DNA of 64,000 nucleotides from Ignavibacteria bacterium (GTDB taxonomy: Bacteria > Bacteroidota > Ignavibacteria > Tepidaquicellales > Tepidaquicellaceae), in NCBI GenBank assembly GCA_016710985.1, contig JADJTX010000021.1, positions 13,369-77,368 of the forward strand. The letters run 5' to 3'. Each line of letters opens with the position of its first letter. Position 1 is the first letter of the stretch. Below are positions 25,807 through 36,109 of this stretch, piece by piece. The notes beneath the pieces are model-generated. The model was not told where the DNA came from and ran no database searches. It was given only the letters and a program-made list of their open reading frames with translations. The position numbers and the translations under genes were made by a program.

Positions 25807-27863
25807 ATGAAAAGGAAATTTATACTATCGGTGATTCTTGCTCTTATTTTTAATTCTCTATTTTTAGTTAATAATAGTTTCAGCCAGTGGGATCAGATGA
25901 ATGGTCGCACGGAGGAAATGTTAAAGTATTTTTGTTTCTGGAACGAATATCTTTGCCGGGGCTATCGGTAATGGTGTATATTTATCAACAAATAGCGGTA
26001 CAAGCTGGACTTATAATGGATTAACGGGACAAGCGGTTCAAGCTATCACCGCTATTGGAAGTAATATTTTTGCAGGGACTCAGAGCGGAGTGTTTTTATC
26101 AACAAATGACGGCACAAGCTGGACTGCGAAAAATAGTGGATTAACGAATCTAAATGTTTTTACATTAACGGTTTCAGGAACAAGTATTTTTGCCGGGACT
26201 CAGAGTGGAGTATTTTTATCAACAAATGACGGCTCGAACTGGGCTTCGGTGGGATTAACGAGTCAATGGGTTTATGCACTTGCATTTTCAGGATCAAGCA
26301 TCTTTGCAGGTACTTCAGGCGGAGTATATTTATCAACAAATAACGGCACTAACTGGAACCAAACTGCTTTAATTAATGGAATTCAATCCTTTGCTGTCCT
26401 TGGAAACAATATTTTTGCGGGGACTCAGGGATTAGGAGTATTTTTATCAACAAATAACGGTACAAGCTGGACTGAAGTTAATAATGGATTGACGAGTAAA
26501 TATATCCGTTCAATTGTGGTTTCAGGAACGAACCTTTTTGCAGGAACAAGTATATCTTCTTCTTTCGTCGGCGGTATATTTTTATCAACAAATAACGGAA
26601 CAAACTGGATTTCAGTAAATAACGGATTAACGAATCAAGATGTATATTCACTTGGAGTTTCAGGAACAAGTATTTTTGCAGGGACTCAATACGGAGGAGT
26701 ATTTTTATCTGAAAATATCGGTACGAACTGGAGGTCGGTCGGATTAACAATTCAAACTGTTTATGCAATGGCAGAATCAGGAACAAACATCTTTGCAGGG
26801 GTTAAGGACGCCGGTATATTTTTATCAACAAACAACGGAATAAGCTGGACTTGTGTAAGAAATAATATGACTGTTTCGGCACTTGCAGTATCAGGAACAA
26901 ACATCTTTGCAGGGACTACAGGAGGAGTATATTTATCGACAAACAACGGCGCAAACTGGACTCAAACTGCTTTGACTAATCAATGGATTCGTGCATTTGC
27001 AGTCTCCGGTACAAACATCTTTGCAGGAACTAATAGCCAGGGGGTATTTTTTATCAACAAATAACGGCACAAACTGGACTACAGTTAATAACGGATTAAC
27101 CAGTATATACATTGGCGCACTTGCGGTTTCAGGAACAAATATATTTGCAGGGACCAGCAATGGCGGTGGAGTATTCTTATCTACAAATAACGGCACAAAC
27201 TGGACTGCGGTCAATAACGGATTAACGCAAAGATATATTTGGTCACTTGCAGTTTCAGGAACAAACCTTTTTGCCGGAACTGAGGGAGGAGGTGTCTATA
27301 TCTCCGCAAATAACGGAACTAGCTGGACTTCTGTCTCTAACGGTCTGCCGGTTCAAACTGTTAATGCACTTGCTGCTTCGGAAACAAACATCTTTGCAGG
27401 GACTTATCCCGGAGTATATTTATCAACAAATAACGGCACAAACTGGATCATTAAAAATCAGGGTTTCAACCCTTCACCACAAGTCTTGGCATTATTAGTT
27501 TCAAACAATTACATCTTTGCCGGAACGATTGCTCAATCTGTTAGCCGCCGTTCTTATGCTGAGGTTATAGGCATTCAAAATATTGGTACTGAAATACCAA
27601 CAAATTATTCATTATCACAAAACTATCCGAACCCGTTCAACCCGGTTACAAATTTGAAATTTGGAATTTCGGATTTAGGATTTGTTTCATTGAAGATATT
27701 TGATCTTCTTGGTAAGGAAGTTGTGACATTAGTTAATGACAAATTAAATCCCGGAACGTACAGGGTTGAGTTTGATGCGGGCAGTCTGACGAGCGGAGTG
27801 TATTTCTACAGACTAACTTCAGGTGACTTTACTGATACTAAGAGGATGCTGCTTGTGAAGTGA
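25807..27863 (+). CDS. Secreted BNR-type beta-propeller with T9SS CTD, at least two frameshifts
   Basis: The ATG at 25807 starts a signal peptide (ALIFNSLFLVNNSFSQW). Its frame is lost near 25925. The propeller repeats resume at once in another frame (VSGTNIFAGAIGNGVYLSTN), break again at a TATTTTTTA run near 27050, and continue to the stop at 27863. About seventeen blades of the type SGTNIFAGTQGGVFLSTNNG are very similar at the DNA level. The end is an intact sorting domain (QNYPNPFNPVTNLKFG to RMLLVK). It is a surface protein of unknown ligand. The break in a T run suggests a sequence error. Repeat expansion by recombination is likely and could also confuse assembly. Confidence 0.75.
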
Positions 27864-27889
27864 AAATTATGAATAGTGAATAATGAATA

Positions 27890-27903
27890 ATGACATTTAT
27901 CAT
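27890..27903. promoter_or_regulatory. Third copy of the ATGACATTTATCAT palindrome, upstream of the M28 gene
   Basis: Identical core to the site before hdrC. The 29.5-bp spacing to a -7 box is not kept here, and the site abuts GAATAATGAATAATG word repeats, so it may be accidental. Confidence 0.3.
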
Positions 27904-27982
27904 AGTCAAGATATACTATGCTAATCAACTCAGATTAAATCTAATAAAATTATTTTAACTGCTAAGAAAAAAATTACATATT

Positions 27983-30022
27983 ATGAAAAAGAAATTTACC
28001 TTACTTGCTTTGCTTTTAATGCTCTGCTTTGGTTCTGCATTATTAGCACAGATCTCATACAATAACTTTGTTGCTTCTGTAATGAATCAGGTTAGTTCGG
28101 ATTCAGTTTACAAATTTGAAAGGCAGCTCTCAGGTGATACAGCCTGCACTATCGGTGGATCTGCATATACAATTGCTTCCAGACATTATACTACACAGGG
28201 AAATATTAAAGCAGCTCAGTATATTCTAGAGAGATTCCAGAGCTACGGACTAACTGCCTGGTATCAGAATATAAACTCAACGATGACTAATGTACTTGCA
28301 AAAAAAACCGGTTATAAATTTCCGAATCAGTATGTAATTTTTTGCGCTCATTATGATGATATGCCTACTGGTGCTGTTGCCCCGGGTGCCGATGATAATG
28401 CATCAGGAACTACAGCTGTCATAGAAGCTGCGCGTCTGATGTCGGGACTGAATCTGCCTTTTACAATACTGTTTGCAGCATGGGATGAAGAAGAACGGGG
28501 ACTTCTTGGGAGCAAGGCTTATGCTGATTCCGCTTATTTCCGCGGGGATTCTATCATAGCAGTTCTTAATTTTGATATGATCGCTTATGACGGGAATAAT
28601 GACGGAGCTCTTGATATCAATACGAATCCGGGGTCAATGTCTCTTGCCAATGAATTTCAGCAAATTGTAAATCTGTATCAGCCAACTCTTATTCCACAGG
28701 TGACTACTTCCCTAAACGGCGGAAGCGACCATCAGCCGTTTCAGCAGAAAGGATACAAGGCAATTCTTTCCATTGAAGACAACAGTGATTTTACTCCTTT
28801 CTATCACACTGTGAACGATTCTTATTCATCACTTAACAAGCCTTACTTTGTTAAAATGGTGAAAGCAGGAATTGCTGCATTGACAACTACAGCAGGTGAT
28901 TTCAAAATAACTATTCTGCATACACCTCTTGTTTCCGGACCGGAGACAGGTCCAAAAACCGTTACAGCTGTAGTCAGATCTTCTTACACAATTGCACAAG
29001 GTGCAAATCAGCCGAGACTTTACTTCAGCGTGAACAGCGGACCGGCAGACTATGTTAATCCGTCTTATTCAAATCTGGATACATTCAGATTTACAATACC
29101 GGGACAAGTTATTAACTCAACGGTTAAATACTATTTAGCAGTTCAGGATACTGAAGGAGCTCTTGTTTCAACATTACCGTCAGGAGGTTCGGGAGTAAAT
29201 CCTCCGGGTACAGTTGCGCCGCCGGAAATGTTCCAGTATCAGGTTGCTAATGTTTTCATAGCAACAATCGGTACCGGTACTACTTCATCAAACTATCCTT
29301 TTGCAACATATTATATGGATGCAAGAACTCAGTATCTGTATCTCGCATCTGAAATTAATACCGGAAGTTCAAGTATAATGCAGATCGGATTTGATATAAT
29401 TAATGCTGATCCGGGATCGATGAATAATTTCAGTATCAAGTTTCAGAATACTTCGAAGACAGCATTAACGGGATTTGTTACAACAGGCTGGACGACATGT
29501 TTCAGTCCGTCTTCATATACAGTTCCGGGAAGCGGATGGCAGAACATAATACTGACTCAGCCATTTCAGTATTCGGGAGGAAATCTTCTGGTTGAAATAT
29601 GCTATGACAATTCGCAATATACACAGTACTCAAAAGTGAACTCAACGTCTGCAAGCGGAAAATACTGGGGAAGATATGGAGATCTCTCAAGCGCATCCGG
29701 ATGTGAAACTACATCATGGAGTTCTTCAACAGCTCCTCCGGGAAGGGCAAATACAAGATTTACATTCAGCCCTGCAACATCCATCACCGCAAACAATAAC
29801 GGATTACCTGTGTCATTTGAATTAAAGCAAAACTATCCAAACCCTTTCAATCCTTCTACAAATTTGGAATTTGGGATTCCGGATTTAGGATTTGTTTCAT
29901 TGAAAGTATTTGATGTACTTGGAAAGGAAGTCAGAACTTTAGTTAAATTAAGACCGGCTAAGGTTGACTATAATTTAGAATTTGACGGGAGCAATCTTAT
30001 GCGAGGTGATTTACTGATCTAA
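27983..30022 (+). CDS. Secreted M28-family metallopeptidase, copy 1, with a damaged T9SS CTD
   Basis: The signal peptide ends about ALLAQI. The M28 catalytic domain shows the Zn and catalytic residues: HYDD, PGADDNASG, WDEEERGLLGS, NFDMIAYDG and GGSDHQPF, so aminopeptidase activity is likely. A beta-domain follows (about residues 330-600). The C-terminus begins as a sorting domain (KQNYPNPFNPSTNLEFG) but then departs (TLVKLRPAKVDYNLEFDGSN) and stops after MRGDLLI. The GVYFYRLT segment is missing, and GDLTDLRG-like codons run on to 30042 in another frame, so the CTD has lost about a dozen codons. It may be poorly sorted. A tandem paralogue follows at 30296. Confidence 0.8.
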   Translation: MKKKFTLLALLLMLCFGSALLAQISYNNFVASVMNQVSSDSVYKFERQLSGDTACTIGGSAYTIASRHYTTQGNIKAAQYILERFQSYGLTAWYQNINSTMTNVLAKKTGYKFPNQYVIFCAHYDDMPTGAVAPGADDNASGTTAVIEAARLMSGLNLPFTILFAAWDEEERGLLGSKAYADSAYFRGDSIIAVLNFDMIAYDGNNDGALDINTNPGSMSLANEFQQIVNLYQPTLIPQVTTSLNGGSDHQPFQQKGYKAILSIEDNSDFTPFYHTVNDSYSSLNKPYFVKMVKAGIAALTTTAGDFKITILHTPLVSGPETGPKTVTAVVRSSYTIAQGANQPRLYFSVNSGPADYVNPSYSNLDTFRFTIPGQVINSTVKYYLAVQDTEGALVSTLPSGGSGVNPPGTVAPPEMFQYQVANVFIATIGTGTTSSNYPFATYYMDARTQYLYLASEINTGSSSIMQIGFDIINADPGSMNNFSIKFQNTSKTALTGFVTTGWTTCFSPSSYTVPGSGWQNIILTQPFQYSGGNLLVEICYDNSQYTQYSKVNSTSASGKYWGRYGDLSSASGCETTSWSSSTAPPGRANTRFTFSPATSITANNNGLPVSFELKQNYPNPFNPSTNLEFGIPDLGFVSLKVFDVLGKEVRTLVKLRPAKVDYNLEFDGSNLMRGDLLI

Positions 30023-30295
30023 GAGGAGTGCTTGTGAAGTGAACTTTTGAATCCAATGACAATAGTGAGAATTTAACTCAGTGAATAAATGCTTTTGAGT
30101 CAAGATATACTATTCCAATCAAATAAAATTATTTTAATCCAAATTGTTCAATAGGAATTTTGAAAACGTTTAAACTCAATTATGGAAAGTACTCTACAAA
30201 GCTCAAAGAATTATATCATTATCTTTAACCTGTGATCAATATTTGTTAATTAAAGTTTCTAATAACAATTAATTTAATTGCTAAAATTATGCATT
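30023..30295. other. Gap between the two M28 genes, duplicated from 27864-27982
   Basis: GAGTCAAGATATACTATTCC and AAATAAAATTATTTTAA match the leader of copy 1, so the duplication included upstream DNA. TGACAATAG then TGAGAATT near 30058 is a weak, differently spaced relative of the tandem promoter. Confidence 0.5.
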
Positions 30296-32625
30296 ATGAA
30301 AAAGAAATTTACTTTATTTACCTTGCTTTTAATGCTTTGCTTCAGTTCTTCATTGTTAGCACAGGTCTCATACAATAGCTTTGTCGCTTCCGTAATGAAT
30401 CAGGTTAGTGCCGATTCTGTTTATAAATTTGAAAGGCAGCTCTCGGGGATACAGCAAGTGCATTATCGGGATCTGCATATACTATTTCTTCGAGACATTA
30501 TACTACACAGGGAAATATTAAAGCAGCTCAGTATATTCTGGAAAGATTCCAGAGTTTCGGACTAACTGCCTGGTATCAGAATATAAATTCAACGATGACA
30601 AATGTACTTGTCAAAAAACCGGTTATAAATTTCCGAACCAGTATGTAGTCTTTTGCGCTCATTATGATGATATGCCTTCAGGCGCTGTTGCCCCGGGTGC
30701 AGATGATAATGCTTCAGGAACTACAGCGGTCATAGAAGCTGCGCGTCTGATGTCAGGAATCAATCTGCCTTTTACAATATTGTTTGCTGCATGGGATGAA
30801 GAAGACGGGGACTTTTCGGAAGCAAAGCTTATGCTGATTCGGCGTATTTCCGCGGTGATTCAATTATAGGCGTTCTCAATTTTGATATGATCGCCTATGA
30901 CGGGAATAATGACGGCGCTCTGGATATTAATACTAATGCGGGTTCATTGTCTCTGGCTAATGAATTCAAACAGATCGTGAATCTGTATCAGCCGGCACTT
31001 GTTCCTCAGGTTACTACATCTCTGAACGGAGGAAGCGATCATCAGCCGTTTCAGCAGAGAGGATACAAGGCAATTCTTTCCATTGAAGACAACAGCGATT
31101 TTACTCCTTTCTATCACACTGTGAACGATTCTTATTCATCACTTAACAAGCCTTACTTTGTTAAAATGGTGAAAGCAGGAATTGCAGCATTGACGACTAC
31201 GGCAGGAGATTTCAAAATTACTATTTTGCATACACCTATTGTTTCCAGGACCTGATACAGGTCCAAGAACCGCTACAGCTGTAATCAGATCTTCTTACAC
31301 AATCGCAGCAGGTGCAAATCAACCGAGACTTTACTTCAGTGTGAACAGCGGTCCGGCAGACTATGTTAATCCGTCTTATTCAAATCAGGATACATTCAAA
31401 TTTTCAATACCGGGACAAGCCATTAATTCAACTGTTAAATATTATTTAGCAGTTCAGGATTCTGAAGGATCTATTAGTTTCAACATTACCCGCGGAGGTT
31501 CGGGTGTAAATCCTCCCGGGTACAGTTGCCCTTCTGAAATGTTCCAGTATCAGGTTGCAAATGTTCTCACAGCAACAATCGGTACTGGTACTATTTCATC
31601 AAACTATCCTTTTGCAACATATTTTATGGATGCAAGAACTCAGTATCTCTATCTTGCCTCTGAAATTAACACCGGAAGTTCAAATATAATGCAGATTGGT
31701 TTTGATATGATTAATGCTGATCCGGGAGCGATGAATAATTTCAGTATCAAGTTTCAGAATACTTCGATGACATCATTGTCGGGATTTGTTACAACCGGCT
31801 GGACGACCTGCTTCAGTCCGTCTTCATATACTGTTCCCGGAAGCGGATGGCAGAATATAAAACTGACTCAGCCATTTCAGTATCAGGGGAGGAAATCTGC
31901 TGGTTGAAATTTGCTATGACAATTCGCAATATACACAGTACTCAACAGTGAACTCAACGCCTGTATCCGGAATGTACTGGGGAAGATACGGAGATCTCTC
32001 AAGCGCATCCGGATGTGAAACTACATCATGGAGTTCTTCAACAGCTCCTCCGGGAAGGGCAAATACAAGATTTACATACAGCCCCGCAACATTTGTATTC
32101 GATCTGACAGCATCTATAGAAGGATTCTATGATCCGAATTCAAATTCCATGATCTCTGATACAATCACAGTTTACCTGAGAAGTTCAGATAGCCCTTTTC
32201 CGAAAATCGATTCTGCAAAGACGTATTTAAATTCCTCCGGACAGGCATCATTTGATTTCAACAACATTTCAAACAATACCGGATATTATATACAGATAAA
32301 ACACAGGAATGGTCTTGAAACATGGAGCAGTACAGTTCAAAGCTTTACTTCAAATCGCCTGGGTTATGATTTTACTGATAACTCAACAAAAGCGTATGGA
32401 GACAACTTGAAACAAGCCGGAACCAAGTGGGTGATCTATACCGGAGATGTTAGCCAGGATGGAATTATTGATTTGACGGATGTAATTGATATTTTAAATA
32501 ATGCAGCTGAATTTATTTCGAGTTATGTAAGCACTGACGTTAACGGAGATAATTTTACTGATCTGGAAGATGTCTTGTTAGCTTATAATAATTCAACCTG
32601 TTTTGTTGAAAAGAGCAGTCCGTAA
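30296..32625 (+). CDS. Secreted M28-family metallopeptidase, copy 2, with a dockerin-like C-terminal module; about five frameshifts
   Basis: The ATG at 30296 opens the same signal peptide as copy 1. The catalytic motifs are kept (HYDD, PGADDNASG, NFDMIAYDG, GGSDHQPF) but lie in several frames. Breaks are near 30447, 30615 (a shortened A run), 30805, 31243 and 31890; copy 1 shows the intact sequence at each. After RFTYSPATF the protein leaves copy 1 and continues with a 175-residue module: LTASIEGFYDPNSNSMISDT, a beta-sandwich, then two dockerin-type Ca loops (DVSQDGIIDLTD, DVNGDNFTDLED). That module is nearly identical to the end of the next gene. It may be a real gene with sequence errors or a recently decaying copy. 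Confidence 0.65.
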
Positions 32626-32629
32626 AACA

Positions 32630-32735
32630 ATGATACAATGAACAATGAACAATGAACAATGAACAATGAACAATGAACAATGAACAATGAACAATGAGGA
32701 ATGAACAATAGGAATGAACAATGAGGAATGAGCAA
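32630..32735. repeat. CAATGAA tandem array
   Basis: About a dozen CAATGAA/GAATGAA words directly follow the copy 2 stop. Units are 7 bp without spacers. Confidence 0.85.
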
Positions 32736-32820
32736 TGTTTGTAATAGTTCAATACTAAATGTCGCTGTTCATAGTTCATTGTGATTATTAGTTTCAATTT
32801 AATTTTGAGGAGATTTGAAA

Positions 32821-35199
32821 ATGAAAAACTTAATTAAAATGTTTTTACTCATAATATTAATGCACTCACCTTTATTTTCACAAAACGGATGGTTATGGGT
32901 AAATCCAATACCACAGGAAAAAAGTTTTAAATCAGTTTACTTTACTGATAATTTTTTGGGGTGGGTGGTTGGAAGATCCGGTAAGATTCTTTATACATCA
33001 AGCCGTGGATTTAATTGGACAAGCCAGATAAGCGGGACAAGTTATGAATTGAATTCAGTTCATTTTAAATCTTATACAGGTTGGGTTGTCGGAAACAATG
33101 GGATAATTCTAAAAACCACAAACAGAGGTGATAACTGGGCTTCTTATGTTTTCCTGACAAACCGCAATTTGAATTCAGTTTATTTTTCAGATAATAATAC
33201 CGGCTTTATAGCGGGAGATTCCGGGACAATACTTAAAACGATAAACGGGGGAACAAATTGGATAAGTCAGTTAAGCGGGACAGGGGATGACTTAACTTCA
33301 GTTCACTTTGCAGACAATTATAACGGCTGGGCGGTTGGAGCTTCAGGCACCATTATTAAGACAACAAACGGAGGAGACAACTGGTCTGTTTATGAAAACC
33401 CGGCAAATAATGGATTGCTTTCTGTTCAATTCCGAAGTAACAATACAGGCTGGGCTGCCGGAGTTTCAGGAACAATTATCAAGACAACAAACGGTGGAAC
33501 AAACTGGATGAGTCAGTTAAGCGGGACAAGTAATGACCTTAACTCAATATTTTTTATTGATGACAATTCCGGCTATGCGGTCGGAAATGGTGGTACAATA
33601 ATCATGACAATAAACGGCGGAACTGACTGGGTAGCACAGGAAAGCCAAACAAATGATGACATATTTTCAATATCCATTGTAACGGCGGGATGGTTTACAG
33701 CATGGGCTGTTGTTGGTACAGGTTCAATTCTTAGAAACACAGGATCAAGCTGGGAAATGCATTATAGCGGGACCGGAAACAGTTTGTCCTCAGTTCATTT
33801 CGCTGACAACAATACAGGTTATATAGCAGGAGAAACCGGTACTATTTTAAAAACAACAAACGGCGGAGCAAGCTGGGCTAATCAGGAAAGCGGGATAAAC
33901 AATATGTTGAAATCAGTTCACTTTGTGAATAACAATACCGGCTGGACAGTCGGTAATTCCGGAACAATTCTGAAAACAACAAACGGAGGAACAAACTGGA
34001 TTAGTCAGCAATCCGGAATAGGTAATGACCTCACTTCGGTTTATTTTACAAATACAACCACTGGCTGGGCTGTGGGGAAAAACGGAATTATAATTAAAAC
34101 AATGAATGGAGGATCAAACTGGACAGCTAAGACAGTCGGAACAGGTAACCAACATTTGTACTCAGTTCACTTTACAGACAGCAATAACGGTTGGGCAGCA
34201 GGTGCCGGTGATTTTGATTTTTATCTTGGCATACTCCTGAAAACGTCAGACGGCGGTGAGAGCTGGACAACGATATCATTACCATCAAGTTTCTACTGGT
34301 ACCTTTATTATTCAGTATTTTTCATTGACAGCTGTAATGGCTGGGTTGTAGGCGGGAAAGAATACGGGTTGGGAAGCGTATTTATTAAAACAACAAACAG
34401 CGGAGCAAACTGGACTAGCCAGGAAATGGGGATAGATCTTTACTTAACATCAGTTTATTTCACAAATGCCAATAGCGGCTGGGCTGTGGGAGATTACGGA
34501 AGAATTCACAAAACAACAAACGGCGGAAGTTACTGGGGATATCCTGATATCCCAACATATAATGGACTGAATTCAGTTTACTTCACAGATAACAATATCG
34601 GTTGGGCTGTGGGAAATAACGGAACAGTACTTCGAACAAACATCAGCAATTCGTTCACAATGAATCTGACAGCATCTATAGAAGGATTCTATGATCCGAA
34701 TTCAAATTCCATGATCTCTGATACAATCACAGTTTACCTGAGAAGCTCGGATAACCCTTTTCCAAAAATTGATTCCGCAAAAGCGTACTTAAATTCCTCA
34801 GGACAGGCATCATTTAATTTCAATAACATTTCAAATAATGCCGGATATTATATTGAGTTAAAACACAGGAACGGTATTGAAACCTGGAGCAGAACACCTC
34901 AGATATTTAGCTCAGATCATTTGAGTTATGATTTTACGGATAATTCTGCAAAGGCATATGGAGATAATATGAAAATTGCAGGTAATAAATGGGTTATTTA
35001 TGCAGGTGATGTTAATCAGGATGGATCTATAGATCTGACAGACGAAATAGATATTTATAATGCAGCTGCATCATTTGTTTCAGGATATGTAAACACAGAT
35101 TTAAACGGAGATGATTATTCAGATTTGAAAGACATTCAATTGGTTCATAATAATTCAGTAAGTTTTATAAAGAAGATAACTCCTTTGTATCAACCGTAA
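32821..35199 (+). CDS. Secreted Ycf48-like beta-propeller with the EGFY/dockerin-like module
   Basis: The ATG at 32821, after GAGGAG, starts a signal peptide ending about LFSQN. About thirteen 43-residue blades (YFTDNNTGWAVGxxGTI, then KTTNGGTNW) follow the Ycf48/Hcf136 pattern. Residues about 615-792 are the module LTASIEGFYDPNSNSMISDT, with YFxDFTDNSxKAYGDN-like strands and two dockerin-type loops (DVNQDGSIDLTDEID, DLNGDDYSDLKD). It has no canonical T9SS CTD, so the module may be an alternative targeting or attachment device. The gene is intact, which shows that not every gene here is frameshifted. A hairpin terminator follows. Confidence 0.82.
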   Translation: MKNLIKMFLLIILMHSPLFSQNGWLWVNPIPQEKSFKSVYFTDNFLGWVVGRSGKILYTSSRGFNWTSQISGTSYELNSVHFKSYTGWVVGNNGIILKTTNRGDNWASYVFLTNRNLNSVYFSDNNTGFIAGDSGTILKTINGGTNWISQLSGTGDDLTSVHFADNYNGWAVGASGTIIKTTNGGDNWSVYENPANNGLLSVQFRSNNTGWAAGVSGTIIKTTNGGTNWMSQLSGTSNDLNSIFFIDDNSGYAVGNGGTIIMTINGGTDWVAQESQTNDDIFSISIVTAGWFTAWAVVGTGSILRNTGSSWEMHYSGTGNSLSSVHFADNNTGYIAGETGTILKTTNGGASWANQESGINNMLKSVHFVNNNTGWTVGNSGTILKTTNGGTNWISQQSGIGNDLTSVYFTNTTTGWAVGKNGIIIKTMNGGSNWTAKTVGTGNQHLYSVHFTDSNNGWAAGAGDFDFYLGILLKTSDGGESWTTISLPSSFYWYLYYSVFFIDSCNGWVVGGKEYGLGSVFIKTTNSGANWTSQEMGIDLYLTSVYFTNANSGWAVGDYGRIHKTTNGGSYWGYPDIPTYNGLNSVYFTDNNIGWAVGNNGTVLRTNISNSFTMNLTASIEGFYDPNSNSMISDTITVYLRSSDNPFPKIDSAKAYLNSSGQASFNFNNISNNAGYYIELKHRNGIETWSRTPQIFSSDHLSYDFTDNSAKAYGDNMKIAGNKWVIYAGDVNQDGSIDLTDEIDIYNAAASFVSGYVNTDLNGDDYSDLKDIQLVHNNSVSFIKKITPLYQP

Positions 35200-35247
35200 A
35201 GATTCAGACCGAATTATATCCAGGTTATTAAACTATCCATTTAAGTT

Positions 35248-35290
35248 AAATCCCGAAGTGATGTGATAATTACTGCTTCGGGGTTTACTG
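35248..35290 (+). terminator. Hairpin terminator after the Ycf48-like gene
   Basis: AAATCCCGAAG (35248-35258) pairs with CTTCGGGGTTT (35276-35286), with a 17-base loop and T-rich DNA after it. Confidence 0.7.
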
Positions 35291-35513
35291 TTTTCAGTTT
35301 GTTTAGACGGATGTGAATTTCATTGTTCATCTCTTAAAACACCTCTGTTAAAATTCCATATCCCACTCTAAGACCCTCATAATTAAATCTGCATTTAAGT
35401 CATAACAAGCCTCTAGTTAATATTAAATTTCAGTTAATTATTTCAGTACTCTGACAGAGTATAGTATTGATATACTCCGGGCAAATTATATTTATTGATA
35501 AACTTTATATTTC
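35291..35513. other. AT-rich gap with two small inverted repeats
   Basis: TACTCTGACAGAGTA (about 35447-35461) and GAGTATA/TATACTC (35457-35477) are overlapping inverted repeats 40-65 bp before promoter site d. They could be operator sites for the downstream acyl/lipoprotein gene set. Nothing else is recognisable. Confidence 0.35.
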
Positions 35514-35557
35514 TGACATTTCCATGACAATTGGAAATCTGAGAATGAATATTTTTG
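35514..35557 (+). promoter_or_regulatory. Tandem TGACAATT promoter (site d) of the acyl/lipoprotein gene set
   Basis: TGACATTTCCATGACAATT (35514-35532), second box at 35525, TATTTTTG at 35550-35557: spacing 25. The leader to 35624 is about 62 bp. Confidence 0.65.
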
Positions 35558-35623
35558 ATAAGAAAAAGAAAAGTAAATCAATTAAAGTAAGATTTATTTA
35601 AATAACATAAATAAAAATTTAAG

Positions 35624-36082
35624 ATGCGGTACTTACTCATAGACAAGATAAAATCCATTGAATGCAATAAGAAGATCACTGCTATAAAAAATGTTGCATT
35701 ATCCGAAGATGTTTTCTTTGACCATTTTGCCGGATATCCTGTAATGCCGGGAGCTCTGCAGATAGAAGCTGTAGCGCAGGCTGCGACTGCGTTGCTGGAA
35801 GTATCATCAGATTTCAAATTGAAAGCTCTGCTTACAATAGTGGATAAAGCAAAATTCCGCAAGCTCGTCAAGCCCGGCGATCAGCTTCTGATAAATGTTA
35901 ATATCATTTCAATGCAGGAAAAATCTGCTTTGCTCGAAGGAGTAATTACTTCAGACGGAAAAACCGTCATGGACGGAAAGTTTGTTTTTAATCTTAAGAA
36001 TGCAGATGTGTTTTATCCTTTGAAAACAAGAGTATTTATTGAGTCAGTATATGACTCTGGCTTGAAGATGCTGAGCTTATAG
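35624..36082 (+). CDS. FabZ-like 3-hydroxyacyl-ACP dehydratase
   Basis: The 152-residue hot-dog-fold protein has the FabZ active-site helix HFAGYPVMPGALQIEAVAQA, with the catalytic His. The Glu equivalent lies in the same helix. Family knowledge: it removes water from 3-hydroxyacyl-ACP to give the trans-2-enoyl-ACP. It is the first gene after promoter site d, and the next gene follows by 27 bp. The C-terminal 25 residues (YPLKTRVFIESVYDSGL) exceed the usual FabZ end. It is likely a dedicated copy, not the housekeeping fabZ, since it sits with a private ketosynthase, ACP and reductase. Confidence 0.82.
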   Translation: MRYLLIDKIKSIECNKKITAIKNVALSEDVFFDHFAGYPVMPGALQIEAVAQAATALLEVSSDFKLKALLTIVDKAKFRKLVKPGDQLLINVNIISMQEKSALLEGVITSDGKTVMDGKFVFNLKNADVFYPLKTRVFIESVYDSGLKMLSL

Positions 36083-36109
36083 GTTTTGAAAAAGAAAAGG
36101 AGATCAGTC

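Noticed and set aside
25950..27560. Periodic 115-bp repeats as a non-coding array
   Set aside because: Every unit translates to a beta-propeller blade in a consistent frame, with substitutions typical of protein repeats.
30058..30100. TGACAATAG/TGAGAATT near the second M28 gene as a ninth tandem promoter
   Set aside because: The boxes are 9 bp apart, the second is degenerate, and the -7 candidate is TGCTTTTG.
32630..32735. Regular repeats that could suggest a CRISPR array
   Set aside because: The units are 7 bp, contiguous and without spacers, and no cas gene is in the window.
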